Source: an uncultured Gammaproteobacteria bacterium
Lineage (GTDB): Bacteria; Pseudomonadota; Gammaproteobacteria; Steroidobacterales; GCA-2729495
DNA length: 64,000 nt
Assembly: GCA_937921935.1 (NCBI GenBank)
Contig: CAKZWQ010000017.1
Location: forward strand, 1 to 64,000
Direction: 5' to 3'
The position numbers and the translations under genes were made by a program. The notes beneath the pieces were generated by a model. It had not been told where the DNA came from. It saw nothing but the letters and a program-made list of their open reading frames with translations, and searched no databases. This document shows positions 10,108 through 19,841 of this stretch, piece by piece (the first letter of the stretch is position 1; every line of letters begins with the position of its first letter).

Positions 10108-11934
10108 TTGCAGGTGGGAGTGAAGGCGATTAGCGGTCAATCGAACACTCGGTCGATTTCCTGCTGGGCTCTGGTGATCATGGCAATTGTCTGGCCCGGC
10201 TTGCTGGTGCAGGCGGCTGATAATCTGGCCGAGTTTCATCGTGATCGGGGCCTGAGCTGTGTGGCCTGTCACGACGAAGGCCCGCCATTGTCTGACGACA
10301 ACCTGAGTCTGGAGAATCGTAACTGTTCGGTCTGCCACGGTTCCCTGGAGACAGTGTCAGTAGAGATCGGTGAGCGCGAGATTGATCCGCATCTGTCGCA
10401 TCTGCCGGGCGAGCCGGCCTGCACCACGTGTCATGCCACACACTCGCCGTCGGTGCCTTATTGCAGCGCCTGTCATAGCTTTGAGTTTAATTTGCCCTTC
10501 GCTGGTACCTGGGAGCGGATGGAAGCAAGTATCGATGAGTTGCAGCAGCAATCAGCGGCTCATGACTCGGCGATAAACAATCCGCCGCGGGATACCGTTG
10601 ATGTGATTGTGATCGGGTCAGGGGGCGCCGGGCTTTCAGCGGCGGTCGCGGCAGCAGATGCAAGTGCACGCGTGATCGTGGTTGAGAAAGAACCGGTGAT
10701 CGGCGGCAACTCCAAGCTGGCTGCGGGCGGTTTGAACGCAGCCGAGACCCGTCAGCAGGCCGCCTTGGGTATTGAGGATAGCCTTGCCCTGATGACTGCT
10801 GACACGATCAATGGCGGGAAGGATAAGAACGATCCGGTACTTGTCCAGGTGCTGGTATCGGAGTCGGCGGGCAGCGTGGACTGGCTGACGTCTATGGGGG
10901 CCGACATGAGCGATGTCGGTCGTATGGGCGGTGCCAGCGTCGATCGTACTCACCGGCCCGCCGGGGGGCTGGCTGTTGGTAAACATATCGTGCAGGTGTT
11001 GTATGACAGAGCCAGCCAGCTCGATGTTGATCTGCGCGTGAATACCCGGGCCGTGGAAATTCTGGAAGACCAGTCTGGTGCGGTTCGTGGTTTGCTGGTG
11101 CAGGGTAAATACACCGGCCTGTACTGGATCCAGGCGCCCACTGTCGTGGTTGCCGCAGGTGGCTTTGGGAAGAACAATGACTTGGTGGCCAGCTTTGATG
11201 AAAAATTACGGGGCTTTGCTGCCACCAACCAGCCTGGCGCCACGGGTGACGGCCTGAACGTTGCCACGCGGGCGGGGGCTGGCACTCTGGATATGCAATT
11301 CATTCAGGCCCATCCCACTTACTCACCCGTGGGTGGGGTGCTGGTAACGGAAGCGGTCCGCGGCAACGGGGCCATTCTGGTGAATGAAGCAGGGCGTCGG
11401 TTCGTCAACGAGCTCACGACCCGTGATGTGGCGGCTGCCGCGATTCTTGAGCAGGCAGGTGATCATGCCTATCTGATTTTTGACGAAAGCGTGCGGCGCT
11501 CGCTGCAACAGATTGAGGGTTACGTGGAGCTCGGAGCCGTCGATGAGCAACTGACCTTATCAGATCTTGCTGACTCTCTCGGTATGGATGCTACCGTGCT
11601 GACCGCGACTGTCGAGCGTTACAACGGCTTTGTCGCTGCCGGCACTGATCAGGAATTTTCTCGTCAGGATATGGCCAGACCCATTGCAGAGGAAGCCTTT
11701 TACGCCATAGAGGTTACCCCCGCGATTCATCACACCATGGGCGGTTTGCGCATTAACAGTCAGACGCAAGTGCTCAGTGGCGATGGCGAGTCCATCCGGG
11801 GACTGTTCGCTGCCGGCGAAGTGACCGGCGGTGTGCATGGCGCGAATCGCCTGGGCGGCAACGCGGTTTCCGATATCGTGACTTTCGGTCGCCGAGCGGG
11901 ACAACGAGCCGCAAATTATGCAGGTGTTAACTAG
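10108..11934 (+). CDS. Tetraheme flavocytochrome c, periplasmic fumarate reductase (FccA-like)
   Basis: Signal peptide; 4 CxxCH; FAD GSGGAGLSAAVAAA; HPT..GGVLVTEAVRGNGAILVN..RFVNELTTRD; IHHTMGG; GEVTGGVHGANRLGGNA. Start codon uncertain. Confidence 0.93.
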   Translation: MQVGVKAISGQSNTRSISCWALVIMAIVWPGLLVQAADNLAEFHRDRGLSCVACHDEGPPLSDDNLSLENRNCSVCHGSLETVSVEIGEREIDPHLSHLPGEPACTTCHATHSPSVPYCSACHSFEFNLPFAGTWERMEASIDELQQQSAAHDSAINNPPRDTVDVIVIGSGGAGLSAAVAAADASARVIVVEKEPVIGGNSKLAAGGLNAAETRQQAALGIEDSLALMTADTINGGKDKNDPVLVQVLVSESAGSVDWLTSMGADMSDVGRMGGASVDRTHRPAGGLAVGKHIVQVLYDRASQLDVDLRVNTRAVEILEDQSGAVRGLLVQGKYTGLYWIQAPTVVVAAGGFGKNNDLVASFDEKLRGFAATNQPGATGDGLNVATRAGAGTLDMQFIQAHPTYSPVGGVLVTEAVRGNGAILVNEAGRRFVNELTTRDVAAAAILEQAGDHAYLIFDESVRRSLQQIEGYVELGAVDEQLTLSDLADSLGMDATVLTATVERYNGFVAAGTDQEFSRQDMARPIAEEAFYAIEVTPAIHHTMGGLRINSQTQVLSGDGESIRGLFAAGEVTGGVHGANRLGGNAVSDIVTFGRRAGQRAANYAGVN

Positions 11935-12025
11935 CCGGAGCTGCTGAAGCCCGCAATTTCTATCTCTTGTCAGCTCGAGCTTGATCCGCCGTGCGGCGGT
12001 GAAGGGTCTGCCGGGGTTGGTTACG

Positions 12026-12988
12026 TCAGAGCCAGCGTTGCCTGATGAATACCCCTATCTGGATTCCCACCACGACCACGAGAATCAGGCAAAAGATCAG
12101 GAAACCGTAGGGACTTTCCGCGCCTGGAATGCCGCTGACGTTAACGCCCAGCAGGCCCGTCAGGAATCCAAGCGGCAGAAAGATGGCCGCTACCACGGAT
12201 AAAACATAGGCGCGTTTATTGATCTGGTCAGACAGCAGACCCAGAAGTTCCTCCTGCACGACGGCGGCCCGCTCGCGCAAGGCATCCAGATCTTCAAGAT
12301 AACGAATCAGCCGGTCGCTGATTTCGCGCAGTCGCAGGCGGTCCATATCCGACAGCCAGCTCAGTTGCTCGCTCTGCATGCGGCTCAGGGCTTCTCGTTG
12401 GGGGGCGAGATAACGTCGCAAGGCAATCGCGTTGCGGCGTATTTCTGATAGATCATTGCGCATGGTGCGATCGGGTTCACGCATGACCTTATCTTCGAGC
12501 CCGGCGATACCGTCCTCCAGATCGTCGATGACATTATTCATGCGTGATACCAGCGCGTCTGCCAGGCGCACCAGCAGGTCTCCCGGCCCATCCAGCTTTC
12601 TTTCATTCAGTGAGTTGAGGACGTCTTTCACCGACAACAGGGGTCGGCGACGGGTGCTGATCACGCGATCAGCATCTGCCCAGGCACGCAGCGATACCAT
12701 GTCTTCGGGTTCGGCGCCCGGATTCAGATTGACGCCGCGCAAATTGAGCATCAGGCCATCTCCCGAGGCGCTCGCCCGCGGCCTGGTCTCCTCGGCCAGC
12801 AGCGCAGCTACGGCAGTTTCCGGCAGATTATCCTGGCCTTGCAGCCACTCGCTAACGCCGTCTGCAGTCCAGTCCAGGTGCAGCCACAGCAGGCCCTGGC
12901 TGGGCTGCCAAAGCCTGATCCCGTTGCTATCGAGTTCGACGACGGAAGAGCCCTTAATGAGTAAGGCATGAATCAGGCCATTGTTCAT
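12026..12988 (-). CDS. CorA/ZntB-family divalent cation transporter
   Basis: C-terminal two-TM region with LTGLLGVNVSGIPG (GxN) and long coiled N-domain. Confidence 0.85.
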   Translation of the reverse strand: MNNGLIHALLIKGSSVVELDSNGIRLWQPSQGLLWLHLDWTADGVSEWLQGQDNLPETAVAALLAEETRPRASASGDGLMLNLRGVNLNPGAEPEDMVSLRAWADADRVISTRRRPLLSVKDVLNSLNERKLDGPGDLLVRLADALVSRMNNVIDDLEDGIAGLEDKVMREPDRTMRNDLSEIRRNAIALRRYLAPQREALSRMQSEQLSWLSDMDRLRLREISDRLIRYLEDLDALRERAAVVQEELLGLLSDQINKRAYVLSVVAAIFLPLGFLTGLLGVNVSGIPGAESPYGFLIFCLILVVVVGIQIGVFIRQRWL

Positions 12989-13097
12989 CGTGACTCAGGG
13001 CTCCCGTCCGGGGTGTCAGCGCAGCCTTGCGTGTTGCAATTATAGGCGCAAAGAGGAGCGTCGTGTCCTGAGTTCAAAGTGGTCAGGCTAAAAAAAG

Positions 13098-13122
13098 GGG
13101 CCGCATAAAGCGGCCCTTTTTT
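13098..13122 (-). terminator. Rho-independent terminator, probably of the MipA/OmpV gene
   Basis: GGGCCGC-ATAAA-GCGGCCC flanked by A and T runs. Confidence 0.85.
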
Positions 13123-13148
13123 CTGATCACTAAAGTGATCTTGTCGGC

Positions 13149-13934
13149 TTACTTGCGACGAAAAGTGTAGGCAATACCAACGCCCACGGCAGCCATCTGA
13201 TCATCGCTGGTGATTGGGCTGTCATCGATGTCATCGTCAAAAAATGTGTATCGGAGGAAGCCGATAAGCATCCAGGGTGAATCTTCCTTCTGGTATACAG
13301 CACTGCCTCCCGCAAAGTAGCTGAGCGTCGTATCTGGGTCATAAGCCGGACGTATATTGGGAATGACTTCGTTGCTCTCAACGCCATAGTAATATTCTGA
13401 ATAGCCTTCGCTGCCCCAGATGGTGCCGATGTTAGCATTCAGCTTGATGTTACCGATTCGCGTGTCGTAGAAACCTTCGGTGACTACTCTGCCACCGTTG
13501 CTTTCATCAGTGACATCTCCCGCTGCAGATAGTCTTGCGCCAAAACTGTTGGGTTGGAAGATGACGTGACCACCCACGCCTATCCATGGGTCGCGGTCGC
13601 TCATCCCGTCAAGGAAGTCGCTGTCGCTGGAATCGTAGCCTTCCTGGCCGAGCTCAAGAATCGGAGCGATTTCCCACGCATCCGACTTGAACAGCTTCCA
13701 GCCCAGGGTGTCGGCGCGAAAGAACAAGCGTTCGCCTTCGTAAAAGATTACCGGTACGACTGAAGTTTTGTCATCGTCGTCAAAATCGCGGTAGATCTTG
13801 TCTTCCCAGATCACGCCGGCCCCGAGAGTAATCGGCTTTGGGTCCCGTTTGCTGGATAGTTTGCCCGCCAGTGCATTACTAGTCGTCAGCAAAATTGCGC
13901 TGCTAACCAGAATATGAATCCCGAAATGCTTCAT
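13149..13934 (-). CDS. MipA/OmpV family outer membrane protein
   Basis: LGAGVIWEDKIYRDFDDDDKTSVVPVIFYEGERLFFRADTLGWKLF; signal peptide; C-terminal barrel strand. Confidence 0.85.
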   Translation of the reverse strand: MKHFGIHILVSSAILLTTSNALAGKLSSKRDPKPITLGAGVIWEDKIYRDFDDDDKTSVVPVIFYEGERLFFRADTLGWKLFKSDAWEIAPILELGQEGYDSSDSDFLDGMSDRDPWIGVGGHVIFQPNSFGARLSAAGDVTDESNGGRVVTEGFYDTRIGNIKLNANIGTIWGSEGYSEYYYGVESNEVIPNIRPAYDPDTTLSYFAGGSAVYQKEDSPWMLIGFLRYTFFDDDIDDSPITSDDQMAAVGVGIAYTFRRK

Positions 13935-14114
13935 TGCTGTTCCCCTGAGCGTATATGGTAGGCGGATGTTGCCACATATGGTGCTTTGGCCGCTAATTAT
14001 TTATTACTCGAGCCCCGGTTCCGCCTGGGTATCAGGGCTGGCATGGTTCGCCGGGCCAATAGAGCAGGGGGTATCATCTAGGCTTTAGCTGCTGCCAGCG
14101 AATATCCTGTATTC

Positions 14115-17100
14115 ATGAAACGACCGTTGCCAAATCCCGTGAGTTACTTTGTTCTCGCGACCTCCTTATTTTTTCTGGCTCCGCTATGGGGTCAGCAAAC
14201 GGGAGCCCGGGTTACCCCAGACATGTTGCAGACCCGGATTGAGGCTGCTCAGGATTCTGCGACCCTGGATGAGGCGCAGAAGGCCAGGCTGATTGATCTT
14301 TACCGTCAGTCCCTAAGTAATCTGGAAAGCATCAGGGCGAGCAAAGAGGCGACGGAAGAATTTCGTCAGGCTACACGCACCGCACCCGCCGAGCTGGAGA
14401 AAATCAGAGCTCGGATGGATCGATGGGCAGCTCAGGGACCCGTTGCAGATTTACAGATTTCTGCTGCCGCCACGTCCGATAGCCTTTCAGCAAAGCTGGA
14501 TGAGGAGTTGGCTAACCTTACTGCCATCAGTGCCAAGCTCGCTGTGCTCGAGGCCCGCGTGGAGTCCGAAGCCCAGCGCCCCGCTCTCGTGCGGCAACAG
14601 ATCACCGCCGCTCGCAGCGCAGTCGAGGAATTGGCCAGCCGGTCGGGTGATCCAGCGCCCCGTGACCAGAATCCGCAAATCCTTGAGGCGGCGAGCTGGG
14701 CCTCGACAACCCGGCTGGAGTCTTTGCAGGAGCAAATTACCTTACTGGACAGGGAATTGCTGACCTATGGTCCGCGCAACGATTTATTAAGTGCTCAGCG
14801 GGACGAGCAGGCCACCAGTTCCAGCCGCACTAGCCAGAAAGTTGAACTGCTGCGGGCGGCGGTCAACGAGCGCCGCCGCGACGAGGCCGAGAAGGCCATG
14901 GGGGAGGCCGAGGCGGCTCTGGAAGGAGCGACGGCTAATGATCCCCTGGTGGGCGAATTGGCCCAGGCAAATCTGGATCTTGTCGGTACGCTGGCCGACC
15001 AGGTTGCCCAGCTTGATGAGTTGGTCGCCATAGAGGGCGATCGGCCGCGAACTACCCAGATTGATAGTGCCTTTCGTAGTGCTAGGCGAAAATTGGAATT
15101 AGATGGACAGGGCGCCGGTGCTGCTGTCGGCCTGGCCATTCTGGAGCAGCGTCGCCAATTTCCCACGGCCAGGAGTTATCTGGTTCAGCGTCGCGCGATT
15201 GGTCGGTCCCTGTCGGTAGTGAGTCTGCGACTACTGGAGTCCGCAGAGGAGCGCGCGCTCCTTCGCGAAGCTGAAACTTACTTGATGGAGCGCATCGTGG
15301 CCGTTGGCCAGCAAGAGCTGACAAGCTCTCAGCGAGAAGAGGCGATGGACCTGCTCCAGACACGCAGGACTCTTCTGGAGCGCAGTATTGCGAATGACAA
15401 TGCGCTGCAGCGACGACTCTATGCTTTGGATGATGTCTTACAACGGCTGATCCAACGCACCACGGCCTATGACGCGTTTCTGGCCGAGCGGATGCTCTGG
15501 GTACGCACCACCAAGGGCGCTGATAAAGCGACCTGGGCCCAGTTGCCAGGTGAACTGATCCGTTATCTCGCTCCGGCTTCGTGGCTTGGGACTCTGCAAT
15601 TCGCCGCCGCCAGGTTGCTGGAAGCGCCGCTTTACCTGTTAATTGTTCTAGTGGCTTTATTGATTGCCATACGCCGCAAGACGCTGAACCTGGCCCTGCT
15701 GGATACGGGCGGTGTGGTCGCCAGGATTCGTGAGGACAACATGGCGGTCACCTTCAAGGCCGTTGCATTGACTATCGTGCTGGCCGCACCCGTGCCATTG
15801 ACTCTTGGCGCTGTCGGCGCCGGCCTGGTGAGCGCTCCCGAGGCGCCGGATTTCGCGAATGCCGTGGGCACAGCCCTGGTCAATATCGCAATTTGGGTCG
15901 CCTTTCCCCTGATCCTGCTCGTATTGTTTAAGCCGGGTGGTGTAGCTGACCAGCATTTTCGCTGGGACGGCGCGGTGCTGAAATCTCTTCGGCAGAGCAT
16001 CCGCTTGTTCGTTCTGGTGGCCTTCCCCGTGGATTTCGTCCTGGTGACATCGAATCTGACCGATCAGCAAACGGGAATATTCGGTGGCGCCCTGACATTG
16101 ATTGCTTTCACTGCTTTGATGGTTACCCTGGCCGTCCTGATCCTGCGGATTGGCCATCCGACCAAGGGGGTCATTGCACCCTACCTGGCCGACCATCCTG
16201 ACAGCCGATGGTGGCGTTGGCGCCAATTGTGGTTGCCCCTCATTGTGCTTATTCCGGTGGCTTTGGCTGTTCTGGCTCTGTCAGGCTTTAACTACACCTC
16301 GCAGCAACTCGTGCATCGGTTGTTCCAGTCCATCTGGCTGATTACGGCAATCTGGCTGATTGGAGCAGTAGTGCGTCGGTGGTTAGTGATGACCAGTCGC
16401 AGACTGGCTTATGAAAAGGCGCTCAAGTCTTTGGAGGAATCACGAGCCAGGCGACTGAAAGAGGCCGAAGAGCCGGCGAGCGCCGGTTCCGAGCATGAAG
16501 AAGGTGGTATCGGCGAACCGGAGATAGACCTGGTCGCCATGGACGCGGATAGTCAAAAACTCTTGAACGCCGTGATTTTATTGATCGGGGCACTGGGCCT
16601 GATTGCCGTCTGGGGAGATGTGCTGCCGGCGCTGAGCCTGTTCGAGAAAATTGAGTTCTGGAACAGAAGCATTGTGGTTGACGGGATCCAGACGCTTGCG
16701 CCGGTCACTGCTGGTGACGTGCTCATGGCTCTGGTCGTGAGTATCGGCGGCTATATTCTGGTGGCCAATCTGCCGTCCCTGATTAACATTATTCTGCTTA
16801 AGCAGGGCAGTGTCAGTGCGGGTGGGCGTTATGCTGTGCAGACCCTGACCAGCTACGTCATTATCGCGGTGGCAGTGCTGTATGTGCTGAACACACTGGG
16901 CCTGAATGCTTCTCAGCTTGGCTTTGCCGCTGCTGCTTTAGGTGTCGGAATTGGTTTTGGGCTGCAGGAGATCGTTGCCAACTTCATTTGCGGGCTGATC
17001 CTGTTGTTCGAGCGGCCGGTCAGGGTTGGCGACGTGGTGACCATTGGCACAGAGTCTGGTGTGGTCTCAAAGATTCGTATTCGCGCCACAACGCTGCGTG

Positions 17101-17519
17101 ATTGGGAAAAGAAAGAACTGATTATCCCAAACAAAGAGCTTATTACCGGGCGACTGTTGAACTGGACGCTCAGTGATTCGGTGACGCGCCTGTTTATTAC
17201 AATTGGTATTGCCTACGGCAGTGATGTTGAGCGTGCGATGGGCCTGATCATGGAAGCAGCTCGCGAAAATGATGCCGTTCTGGATGATCCGGAGCCCAGT
17301 GTGCACTTCGAACAGTTTGGTGACAGCAGTCTGAACATTAGTTTGCGGGCCTATGTGGCCACCCTGTCGGAACGACTGGTCACCATCACGGCATTACACA
17401 AGGCTATTGATAACAAGTTCCGTGAAGCGGGCATCGTCATTCCTTTCCCGCAACGGGATGTGCATCTGTTCAAAACTGATGGTGGCACGCCGGCTGACGG
17501 CGGTGGCGATTTAGGTTAA
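14115..17519 (+). CDS. Large MscK/MscM-type mechanosensitive channel
   Basis: 1134 aa; coiled periplasmic N-domain, multiple TMs, MscS core AAALGVGIGFGLQEIVANFICGLILLFERPVRVGDVVTIG. Confidence 0.92.
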   Translation: MKRPLPNPVSYFVLATSLFFLAPLWGQQTGARVTPDMLQTRIEAAQDSATLDEAQKARLIDLYRQSLSNLESIRASKEATEEFRQATRTAPAELEKIRARMDRWAAQGPVADLQISAAATSDSLSAKLDEELANLTAISAKLAVLEARVESEAQRPALVRQQITAARSAVEELASRSGDPAPRDQNPQILEAASWASTTRLESLQEQITLLDRELLTYGPRNDLLSAQRDEQATSSSRTSQKVELLRAAVNERRRDEAEKAMGEAEAALEGATANDPLVGELAQANLDLVGTLADQVAQLDELVAIEGDRPRTTQIDSAFRSARRKLELDGQGAGAAVGLAILEQRRQFPTARSYLVQRRAIGRSLSVVSLRLLESAEERALLREAETYLMERIVAVGQQELTSSQREEAMDLLQTRRTLLERSIANDNALQRRLYALDDVLQRLIQRTTAYDAFLAERMLWVRTTKGADKATWAQLPGELIRYLAPASWLGTLQFAAARLLEAPLYLLIVLVALLIAIRRKTLNLALLDTGGVVARIREDNMAVTFKAVALTIVLAAPVPLTLGAVGAGLVSAPEAPDFANAVGTALVNIAIWVAFPLILLVLFKPGGVADQHFRWDGAVLKSLRQSIRLFVLVAFPVDFVLVTSNLTDQQTGIFGGALTLIAFTALMVTLAVLILRIGHPTKGVIAPYLADHPDSRWWRWRQLWLPLIVLIPVALAVLALSGFNYTSQQLVHRLFQSIWLITAIWLIGAVVRRWLVMTSRRLAYEKALKSLEESRARRLKEAEEPASAGSEHEEGGIGEPEIDLVAMDADSQKLLNAVILLIGALGLIAVWGDVLPALSLFEKIEFWNRSIVVDGIQTLAPVTAGDVLMALVVSIGGYILVANLPSLINIILLKQGSVSAGGRYAVQTLTSYVIIAVAVLYVLNTLGLNASQLGFAAAALGVGIGFGLQEIVANFICGLILLFERPVRVGDVVTIGTESGVVSKIRIRATTLRDWEKKELIIPNKELITGRLLNWTLSDSVTRLFITIGIAYGSDVERAMGLIMEAARENDAVLDDPEPSVHFEQFGDSSLNISLRAYVATLSERLVTITALHKAIDNKFREAGIVIPFPQRDVHLFKTDGGTPADGGGDLG

Positions 17520-17523
17520 TCCC

Positions 17524-18456
17524 GTGAGGTCGCTGATAAGACTGCTGGTTCTGATTTTCGCGGTGAGTTTGCCCACGGCGCAGGCTCAACTGGTGCCGCC
17601 GGGCATTGAATTTAGCGAGACGGAGAAACTTGCAGAAAACCTCTATGCGTTCCGCTACGGCCCCTATCGCAGCTTGTTTATGGTGACGTCCGAGGGCGTG
17701 ATCGTGACGGATCCGCAGTCACCGGAAGCGGCTGAGAAATATCGCGAGGCGATCGCCAGTATCACGCAATTGCCCGTGAAATATGTAGTCTACTCCCACG
17801 CCCACTGGGATCATGCGCGCGGTGGAAAGATTTTCAAGGATGAGGGGGCCACCTTTGTTGCCCAGGAGCGTTGCGTGGATGTCTGGCGGGATTCTCCTGA
17901 CCCTGATGTCATCCCACCGGATATCACCTTTGATAAGGATTACCAGGTTGAGCTGGGGGGGCAGTCCCTGGACCTGTTTTACTTTGGTCCCAGCCACGGT
18001 ACTTGCCTGGTTGTGATGATCCCCCGACCTCACAAGATAATTTACACCGTCGATATCATGACGCCCCGCCCGGCGGGTGGTGGTTACCTGCCATGGGATC
18101 CCCAGGTCGCAGACTTTCATTTCTACAACGCCGTGCAGTCGCTGCAGGCCATCGAGGCCCTCGCCGAACGTGAGCAACTGGAGCAGGTCGTTGGCGCGCA
18201 CCTGGTGCCCCTGCCGGGGAAAAAGGGCTTTGATGCAGCGCCCAGCATGGGGCCTGTCATTCAGATCCGCGAGCGCTGGCAGTTCTGGGACGGGCTGATG
18301 CAGGCCGTCAAGGCTGAGATGGATGCGGGGACGCCAAGTTTTATGGTCGCTAATCGACTGGATCTTTCACCGTGGGAAGACATCCGCGGTTTTCAGAAAC
18401 GCAAGTTTAAGATCCTGGTAGACCGGGTAGCTGCCTACTACGCCATTGGTCGATGA
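17524..18456 (+). CDS. Exported MBL-fold metallo-hydrolase
   Basis: YSHAHWDHARGG metal-binding motif, DFGPSHGTCLVV-like region, signal peptide. Confidence 0.85.
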   Translation: MRSLIRLLVLIFAVSLPTAQAQLVPPGIEFSETEKLAENLYAFRYGPYRSLFMVTSEGVIVTDPQSPEAAEKYREAIASITQLPVKYVVYSHAHWDHARGGKIFKDEGATFVAQERCVDVWRDSPDPDVIPPDITFDKDYQVELGGQSLDLFYFGPSHGTCLVVMIPRPHKIIYTVDIMTPRPAGGGYLPWDPQVADFHFYNAVQSLQAIEALAEREQLEQVVGAHLVPLPGKKGFDAAPSMGPVIQIRERWQFWDGLMQAVKAEMDAGTPSFMVANRLDLSPWEDIRGFQKRKFKILVDRVAAYYAIGR

Positions 18457-18469
18457 GTTGCCCGCCTGA

Positions 18470-19105
18470 TCAGGGCTCTGTGCAGCTACCGTGGATATAA
18501 CTGCGCTTGCGCAGTTCCCGGGTATTGGTCATGGATCGTGACATGTCTTCCGCGCTGAAATTCTCCCGCCGACCGATGATTGCCACGTAGTCACCCACCT
18601 GTCCGGCCGGGTCCCACCAGATAAGGCGGTAATCACCGGGTTCAGTCACATTGATATCCAGCACGGGCGCTTCGAAATAAAACTGGTCGCTGAAGTACTC
18701 ATACATGGAGGGCCGTGAGGCGCCTCTCGGCGGATCGTGGCGGATGATGGCGCCGTATCCCTCAGGTATTTCCACAGGCAGGTCTTCTGTCGCGGTGGGT
18801 AAGTCAGGTCCGATCAGGGCAAAGCTGGGGCGAAAATCCGCGTACTGGCTGCAGTAGGGAATGATGGTCTTGGCGTAGATGCGTACGGCTTCAGTGACCA
18901 GCAGCAAGTACGAATCCTGATCTTCCGCGGATTCCAGGTACGCGTAGATTGCTTTCGATTGCGTAATGTCACGCACGACGAAGGGTACTTTCTCCGTCAG
19001 ATCCCTGGCCTCAAAGTAAGGCACATGAGCCAGCGCCTGGGAACCGGTCAGCAATGACACGATGAGCATGCAAAAGAAGAAGCCGGGTTGCGGTTGGCTA
19101 ACCAT
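18470..19105 (-). CDS. Exported protein of unknown function
   Basis: ORF with signal peptide MVSQPQPGFFFCMLIVSLLTGSQALA; no family recognised. Confidence 0.6.
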   Translation of the reverse strand: MVSQPQPGFFFCMLIVSLLTGSQALAHVPYFEARDLTEKVPFVVRDITQSKAIYAYLESAEDQDSYLLLVTEAVRIYAKTIIPYCSQYADFRPSFALIGPDLPTATEDLPVEIPEGYGAIIRHDPPRGASRPSMYEYFSDQFYFEAPVLDINVTEPGDYRLIWWDPAGQVGDYVAIIGRRENFSAEDMSRSMTNTRELRKRSYIHGSCTEP

Positions 19106-19161
19106 TACACAGGTTCCGATATGGCCTGGCTTGCAGATGCCCGGGACAGCCCTGAATGGGG

Positions 19162-19812
19162 TCAGGGCGCGAGTCGTCCCACATTCCAACCGCTCCCGTC
19201 GCGATCGAAGCGAAAACGATCATGCAGACGGTTCTCCCGTCCCTGCCAGAATTCGATGCTTTGGGCTTCAACGCGGTAACCGCCCCAGAAGTCCGGCAGC
19301 GGCACTTCACCGTGAGCAAAGCGATCTTTCATCTCGGCGAATTTTTCCTCCAGCACCGAGCGGGCGGTTATCAGGCTGCTCTGCTGCGAAACCCAGGCGC
19401 CCAACTGACTTTCCCTGGGCCGGCGCATAAAGTACTTCGCATCGGCAGCGAGGGAGTTGCGGTGCGCGGTGCCAACGATCTTGATTTGCCGGTGCAGTTC
19501 ATGCCAGTAGAAAAGCAGGGCAACTTTTGGATTGCTCTTGATCTCCGCTGCCTTGCGACTGCCCAGGTTGGTGTAGAACACGAAGCCGTCTTCACCATAG
19601 TACTTGAGTAGTACAGTACGCAGCGAAGGTTGCCCGTCGTCGTCCGCGGTGGCTATGCTCATGGCGTTGGCGTCCATTGCCTCGATCTCGGTAGCCTGTT
19701 TGAACCAGCGATCAAACTGCACGATCGGATTCGGATCAAGGTCAACACGATGCAAAGGCTGATTGCGGTATTCACGGCGCAGGTCGGCAAGATCGGCGGA
19801 GATATCATTCAT
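19162..19812 (-). CDS. pdxH: Pyridoxamine 5'-phosphate oxidase
   Basis: MSIATADDDGQPSLRTVLLKYYGEDGFVFYTNLGSRKAAEI; PDFWGGYRVEAQSIEFWQGRENRLHDR. Confidence 0.96.
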   Translation of the reverse strand: MNDISADLADLRREYRNQPLHRVDLDPNPIVQFDRWFKQATEIEAMDANAMSIATADDDGQPSLRTVLLKYYGEDGFVFYTNLGSRKAAEIKSNPKVALLFYWHELHRQIKIVGTAHRNSLAADAKYFMRRPRESQLGAWVSQQSSLITARSVLEEKFAEMKDRFAHGEVPLPDFWGGYRVEAQSIEFWQGRENRLHDRFRFDRDGSGWNVGRLAP

Positions 19813-19841
19813 GGGGCGATTGTAGCCGGGCCGAAGCTTTG

